A stretch of 64,000 nucleotides of DNA from Tetracentron sinense (taxonomy: Eukaryota; Streptophyta; Magnoliopsida; Trochodendrales; Trochodendraceae): contig CM026570.1 in assembly GCA_015143295.1 (NCBI GenBank), forward strand, positions 6,100,047 to 6,164,046, in the 5' to 3' direction. The notes under the pieces are model-generated. The model searched no databases, was not told where the DNA came from, and saw nothing but the letters and a program-made list of their open reading frames with translations. Shown piece by piece: positions 58,901-64,000 of the stretch. Every line of letters begins with the position of its first letter. Position 1 is the first letter of the stretch. Position numbers and translations under genes: made by a program.

Positions 58901-60304
58901 TAAAACCATGCTAGTTTTCAGTTTTCACAAAATTGTGCTCTTAAGAATTAATATTAAAAGTGCAATGTTCTGATAACAGGATAAAGTGAGTGTCATGTGA
59001 CTCAAATCCATTATCTAGAAGGAGAATATGGACAAGAAAAGGTACTTGATAGCTTTCAAAGCCTTCTTTAATTGCTTGTCTTCCCTAGCCCAATCTTCAG
59101 CCCCTTTTCCCTCAAAGGCCTTTTAGAATAAGTGCAAGTTCTTGGATTTTGAAACATAGGTAATTAAAGAAATATTAATTAAACAAAAGGCCTCATCACA
59201 GGTAGTTTAGGAGTAGGTTAACATGACGATCCCATTCATGAACCTCAAGAGGAAAAGAAAAACGGAGTTTTTTTTTTAATGAATAAAAGGAATTGTATTA
59301 AGAGGGAGAGAATTTACATGTGACGAATGAAACTACTCCCCCTAAAAGTACTCACAAAAAGACTCAAAAATATCAAAACAAGCTGACTCTATCTGAACAT
59401 GAAATCTTTATTATTAACATCCTCAAACTCCATAAGGGCAGATGCCCAATTTCGAAGATCCAACCCAATAAAGATGCATAGCTTGGGGATTGAGGAGTCT
59501 AATCCCTTCAAATGTTCTTTGCTCTCCCTATGCCCCAAATAATTCCAATACTCTCATACATACTTTCCATAAGCATAGATTAAGAATGTGTGTGCGATCA
59601 GATCACAAGAGAATTGCTTGCTAGGAGATGTGTATGTGTAGTAACCAAACAAGTCTTAACTCATTCCCAACATGGGCAGTCAAAATGAATGCTAATACAA
59701 GGGGTTTCAAAATATTACAAATATCTCTTCATTTGACATTCCCATGACACCACATAAATCAGGCAAAAGATGCAATCACCTCAAGAGACATTCAGATAAC
59801 TGTCCAATTTAAAGAAAAGGAAATACTACATACAAACCCTCCATATCAGTAGTCCTTGTATAAGCAAACATAGGAGCGTAAATTAAAGAGCACAAATAAA
59901 AATAAACAAATAAAAATATGGTTATAGCGTACAGATTCTCAGAAGGGGATCCACATAGCTTAATTAAAGAGCACAAATAAAAATATGGTTATATCGAATT
60001 AATTAATCCAGAAAGCATTAATTAAAGAGCACAAATAAAAATAAACAAACATAGGAGAATATATATCAAAGCTCACTTCACTCCTCAATGCAGCTGTGGC
60101 AGTTTGGCGTTCAGCTGGATCAATTGCAAGAAGCGTTTCAATTAGTGGGAGTGATGATGGTGGGAAGTCTTTAAATGTCTCTGATATGCATCGTTTATAC
60201 GGCTGTTGGGGCTTGAATATGGTTGCATGTGGCAACTTTGACTTTTTCCAGTATTCCTCAGAAGGGGATCCACATAGCTTGAATATCTTGTGCAATTGCT
60301 CCAC
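55910..60304 (-). CDS. CDK-family Ser/Thr kinase, IBS1/At1g54610-like, C-terminal exons
   Basis: Four exons on the minus strand (60077-60304, 58162-58262, 57360-57477, 55910-56227) join in phase with GT/AG borders. The first encodes the kinase C-lobe end: EQLHKIFKLCGSPSEEYW, KLPHATIFKPQQPYKR and LLAIDPAERQTA, with the conserved ERQTA arginine that closes CDK/MAPK folds. Then come KPYACEPSSLPQYPPSKEMD, ARRLRAASKANGDGGKK and the tail SKSEKFPPPHQDGALG, TWSGPLVDSAAVGAPRRKK and a final KDKSGAWG. This tail order is typical of the plant CDKC-like group that includes Arabidopsis IBS1 and At1g54610; members are probably nuclear or membrane-associated through an N-terminus not seen here. The N-lobe, activation loop and start lie beyond 64000, implying an upstream intron over 3.7 kb. 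Introns hold two MITEs and an exon-derived duplication. Confidence 0.92.
56911..57271. mobile_element. MITE, CAGGGGCGGAGCC family, in a kinase intron
   Basis: 361 bp with ends CAGGGGTGGAGCCAG and CTGGCTCCGCCCCTG. Flanks CACACACT and CACACATT suggest an 8-bp target duplication with one or two changes, pointing to a hAT-type element. It contains long G and T runs. It lies in the last intron of the CDK-like gene, about 90 bp from the preceding exon. Confidence 0.8.
58411..58853. mobile_element. CGAGT-rich MITE, copy 1, with direct-repeat flanks
   Basis: About 443 bp. ATTTGATCCAT is present on both sides (58401-58411 and 58854-58864), a target duplication of 9-11 bp. Ends GGTTCAAAAACTCG and CGAGTTTTCGAACTATG are inverted repeats. 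Both end regions are built from many short ACTCG/CGAGT words in tandem. It lies in an intron of the CDK-like gene. Coding capacity is absent. Confidence 0.82.
59841..60076. repeat. Intronic filler repeats with a copied piece of exon
   Basis: AAAGAGCACAAATAAAAATA occurs three times and TATGGTTATA twice in this stretch next to the exon at 60077. At about 59938-59960, TCAGAAGGGGATCCACATAG repeats the sequence of the kinase exon at about 60257-60280 in the same orientation. The pattern suggests template switching or repair synthesis from the neighbouring exon. Confidence 0.75.
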
Positions 60305-61031
60305 CTAAATAACAGAAAAGATAATGGTTAATGGCCATAGAAATATTAGCAATACTCAAATAGTAGGAAATTTTTTCTTTCTTGTAAAGTCAACAAGGAC
60401 ACCTGCAACTTAAGCACATATTCATTTAATAATGGTTATAGTGTATATTGTACGCTCTAGAGAAGCCATGCACTCCAAGCAAGAGAGAAAATCTAAGTCG
60501 CTTATGGATGCCTAAAGCATATGTATAGCTAAAAATCACCCAGGTGTAATTGAAGGTATGTACAATGCAAAAGGGTGAACATTTTCCCAAGAGCATACAA
60601 AAACAATTTTTGTGTTCCAAACCAATTTTTAAGTCAGCATATGTCAACATTCCCATCAACTTCTAAAATATATCATGGGACTATTTCATGGATCTGTAGG
60701 AAGTATGTAATTTTCATTATATATCCAGCTATTACTACATATCTGTACATGCAGTCAATCATCATAGTCAATTAAATTAGCCTCAAAACTCAAAAACATT
60801 TAAAATATAGCAGTTTAGGAAAGAATAATGTGGCCAGCAGGGGTAGTTCAAGTTCTGGCGCCATGGCTTCATTTTGGTAACTGTGGCAGACAGTCATCAT
60901 TGTCTAGATTAGCCTCAAACTAAAAAAACATCTAAAATACAGGAGCTGTTTTGGAAAGCATAATATGAGGCCAGCAGAGGGTAGTTCAGCCTCTGGCACG
61001 CCGCCACAGTTTGATAACTTTGTGGATCCGA
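60305..61031. other. Intron of the CDK-like gene, no exon seen
   Basis: A segment with AGGCCAGCAGGGGTAGTTC (about 60830) is repeated in diverged form near 60967 (GAGGCCAGCAGAGGGTAGTT), a local tandem duplication of about 135 bp. No upstream kinase exon is found. Confidence 0.5.
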
Positions 61032-62060
61032 CTTTTTTTTTGGGAAATCAGAAGAATTTATTCAAGGCAGCATAAACAGAGAACAGGCCAACCCACCAAA
61101 TCTGCTTTAAAAACCTCCCTACAACTAAGTGGCAAGTTCCCCAGCCAAACAAGCTCCATCTGAATCTCCACCCCAAAATTAGCTAAGGGTCTGCTAGCCC
61201 ATTAGCCTCCCTAAAGACTCTCCAATTTGGGCTCCTTTGAACCCAGCCTGCACCAAAACATGGCACTCTTGGATAGCGTCCAGATTCTCCAAGGAGTAGA
61301 GACTGTTTTCCTTAAACAGTTGATTACAATTTTAGAGTCCCCCTCAATTGCGATGAGATCAAGACCTAGATCCCAAGCTAGATGGAGACCCCTCCTTAGG
61401 CCCCAGCTCCAAACCACAAGAACATCTGCAATTACGATTGGGCTAGCAAAAGTGTGTTTTAAAACCTGAAAACTCGACTCGGAAACTTGCCGAGTAGAGT
61501 CAACTCGGAAACTCGGGCAAAACTCGTCCGAGTAATGACACCTAAAACTCAGAGATATATAATGTTTTTCTAATACTATAAATGGTATAAATTCAAAATT
61601 AATAATAAACCATGCCTAAAATGAGATATATAATTCAATATATACTAAACACCCCCCTTTTGTTTCGTATTTATACTTAAAAGTGAGTAGGGTGTGTTAA
61701 AAAAATGAGAAAAACATAATTTAGTCACTCGGGTAGGTGGTTTACTCGATTTTTTGTTTTAACTAAAAAAGTACAAAACTCGGGCAAGTCAGGGAGAGTT
61801 ACTCGGTTTTCAATCTCAAAACCGAGTTTTACCTCAAACTCGACTCGAAACCTGGCCGAGTCGAGTCAACTCGGCCAAGTTTCGAGTCAACTCACCAAGT
61901 TTTAATACTATGAGCAAAACCTCCCATTGGATGCCCACTGAAATCACGCACTCCACCTGCAGCAGTCTTGTTACCCTGATGAACTGATCTATCATAATTG
62001 AGCTTGTACCACAGGTGACTCGGTGCTACCCACCCGTTTTTCGGAACCTTTTTTTTCTGT
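61032..62060 (-). mobile_element. LINE 3' fragment (RNase H), interrupted by a MITE
   Basis: A T run at 61032-61041 is the poly(A) end on the minus strand. The RNase H domain is split: WVAPSHLWYKLNYD and NKTAAGGVRDFSGHPMGGFA at 61915-62040, then WSWGLRRGLHLAWDLGLDLI and EGDSKIVINCL at 61300-61420. The CGAGT-rich MITE at 61452-61912 sits between the halves. The element lies in the same orientation as the CDK-like gene, in its intron. Confidence 0.8.
61452..61912. mobile_element. CGAGT-rich MITE, copy 2, inside a LINE
   Basis: About 460 bp. Flanked by AGCAAAA at 61445-61451 and 61913-61919. Ends GTTTTAAAACCTGAAAACTCG and the reverse of TTAATACTATG match copy 1's plan (both right ends finish ACTATG). 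The inner regions are again rich in ACTCG/CGAGT words. It split the RNase H coding sequence of the LINE, so it is younger than the LINE. Confidence 0.8.
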
Positions 62061-63489
62061 TTTCACTTTTAAACTAGGCCATGCTTTCAAAAAGAAAGAT
62101 ATGTTACATATGCAAACTGACAGCAGGGTTTAGTTCCAAGATGTGTCTGACCCAGTTCTGATTCACAAAACAGACTCTAATTTATGTTTTCCGACATATG
62201 CAACAGCCTCTAATCATGCAACAAAACAAACTCCAAATTGCATATTCCAAATCAGACTCTAATCATGCAACAAAACAAACTCCAAATTGCATATTCCAGA
62301 AGAATGCAACACATTAGGTATCTTCCTAACAACTGAAGCACTGGTAGCTAACAAACTCAGTAACTCTAGTTCCCTGTCTTGCTATCACACAATTTCCTTT
62401 TATTTCCGTTTTTCTGTTTAACCTGTTTTTGGACAAGAAAAAAAAATAAGGGATAAGTACTCAATGTTAAAATATTTTGTACCAACATTAAGCCTCACCC
62501 CACTTGGTACAATGCAATGTACGCAAATACAAAATGTCCAAGCCATCTGTCAAGTAAATTCCATTGATGCATAAGCAAAAAAACGTAGGACCTCCCAGTC
62601 GAAAGGTCAATACCCACTTAAATCTTCAACAACTCCTACTAATGCCAACAGAGCGTCAGAACTAACAAAACTACCCACTTCACTACCAATGGACCAAGTC
62701 AGCATTTCCAGAAGTTGAAGGAAACTTACTCAAGGAAAGCAAAATGTATATCCACTGCATACCAATGCTTGTGTATTTGAACAGTTTAATAGGTGTCAAA
62801 AGATCATTCAAACACCTAGAAACCCGCACCCCCAGCCCAAAAAAAAAAAAAACAAGACCACTTCAAAAGGAAACAAGTAGGTAGTTTTGGCAGGGTTTCT
62901 GAAAAAATTAATAATAACTTAACTTGCTTGCTTGCCTAGGATACTAATGTATAAGGTGCAGAAGCTGCTCTTCCAATACCTGACCAGACCAATTGATAAT
63001 ATTAGGGCCTATCAATGAATTGATTCTCTATAAGAATCTTTGGTTCCAGCTCACAAATCCATCTTAACATCCTCATCTTCTTCAGCATGGAGCCTCACAC
63101 TTGTTTCATTTATTTTTCCTCTTCAATACAAAGCCTAGCAATTGAATCATTTTCTAAATCAGTTTCAGTAAATATTTAGTAAAGTCCATACTACTCTAGT
63201 GCGTCCCGAGTCTCTTGACCAAATGATGTTGTATTTGACACCCTTGAAATAGCACAAAACCACAATGCATAAACTTACAAGTGAGTTGGTGACTCTCTTA
63301 AATATATTGTTATCCACCCATACTATATAGTATGCACAAAGAAATCCAAAATTAAGACACTGTTTTTTTTGTCATCAGTAATCATCAAATTGTATATATG
63401 AAGAGAAAAAGAAAGAACATAAAGAGGACACTGGGAGTTTACTAAGCAGTAAATCCACAAAAGAAGAAAGCGAAAAAGACAATCCTATC
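62061..63489. other. Intron of the CDK-like gene, no exon seen
   Basis: AACAAAACAAACTCCAAATT and following bases at about 62219-62245 are repeated near 62270-62296, a tandem duplication of about 51 bp. No kinase exon or other gene is recognised. Confidence 0.5.
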
Positions 63490-63950
63490 TATTCCAAACA
63501 TCCCCAAAAACAAATTCGGGGAAAGAGGATCGCTTTTCCGGGCAATTCTCACCCAAATTCATGTCTCCTCGCCAAATAGAGCACCATTCTAGGATCAGGT
63601 GTCTAATGCGCCCGCATATGCAAGGAGAGGAGGGGGAGTCCTCAAATTTCTCTCTTTCCAAATCATCCATGAGATAGCCCCTAGAAGAACAGCCCAAATC
63701 ACTCCTCGAGCATTATCCAAACTTACTCGAATTCAGCAACATAAAAAGTTCAGAAAGGAAAAAGGGAAGACCCACTCCACTCCTAATCGGGAGAGAAAGT
63801 GTCCCTAAATCCAACAAGCAACATGGCAGTGCAAAAGCAAATGATTCATAAATTCTTCCATGTTGAGACACAAAAAACAGCAATTAGCCATCTTCCACCC
63901 TACATGTTATATATTTTCTGAAACGTTTTATAACCTTTAAAATTGAATTA
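63490..63950 (-). mobile_element. LINE fragment with zf-RVT and WKERN motifs
   Basis: The minus strand encodes CCFLCLNMEEFMNHLLLHCH, the zinc-knuckle zf-RVT motif of plant LINEs, then GVIWAVLLGAISWMIWKERN, the segment normally between zf-RVT and RNase H. The frame is broken after that. Both ends are truncated. It lies in the same intron as the LINE at 61032 and might be an earlier part of the same insertion, but 1.4 kb of unrelated DNA separates them. Confidence 0.72.
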
Positions 63951-64000
63951 GGCTATCTCAAAGCCAATTTTGATCGTGCACAAAATACTATCTCTACGTA

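Noticed and set aside
61227-61469. 80-codon plus-strand frame
   Set aside because: It is antisense to the LINE RNase H coding sequence, which gives the meaningful translation.

Overview
The window looks like nuclear DNA of a eudicot plant with a repeat-rich genome. The signs are spliced genes with plant-specific families, many plant-type transposable elements (Tat/Ogre-type LTR retrotransposons, L1-type LINEs with a plant RNase H domain, tRNA-derived SINEs, MITEs) and a piece of plastid DNA. I cannot name the species. Three protein-coding genes are well supported. A receptor-like cytoplasmic kinase of the PBL27 type lies on the + strand (22607-43762). An uncharacterised, probably N-myristoylated acidic protein lies on the - strand (45066-46429). 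The last four exons of an IBS1/At1g54610-like CDK-family kinase lie on the - strand (55910-60304), and the gene continues past the right edge.

Layout. 211-12335 is a tandem duplication of a 3.8 kb segment carrying a SINE-like element, a small LTR retroelement and a minisatellite. Only the second copy later received two 2.2-2.4 kb solo LTRs of a Tat/Ogre-like family. 13290-15465 is a 5'-truncated LINE. 15.5-22.3 kb is intergenic DNA with short repeats, SINE-like copies and a LINE fragment. 22.6-43.8 kb is the PBL27-like gene. Its third intron is 18.2 kb long and holds a structurally recognisable but decayed Tat/Ogre-like LTR element (26252-36758, antisense to the gene), then an inverted duplication and remnants of a virus-like polyprotein (37.1-39.5 kb). 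45.0-46.4 kb is the small acidic-protein gene with a MITE in its intron. 47.65-47.99 kb is a chimeric plastid insertion (rpl2 piece joined to an inverted atpA piece). 49.1-53.5 kb is dense in MITEs, fold-back elements and a SINE. 55.9-60.3 kb is the CDK-like gene, with two MITEs and a small exon-derived duplication in its introns. 61-64 kb holds two more LINE fragments, one interrupted by a MITE.

Functionally the three genes are unrelated neighbours, as is usual in plants. In Arabidopsis, PBL27 links the chitin receptor CERK1 to a MAPK cascade. The CDK-like kinase family includes IBS1, implicated in primed defence. The acidic MGC protein has no function I can assign. I see no operon-like grouping and no convincing new system. 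The most informative material is structural: dated nesting of elements, an empty target site preserved in a tandem duplicate, and heavy remodelling of one intron.
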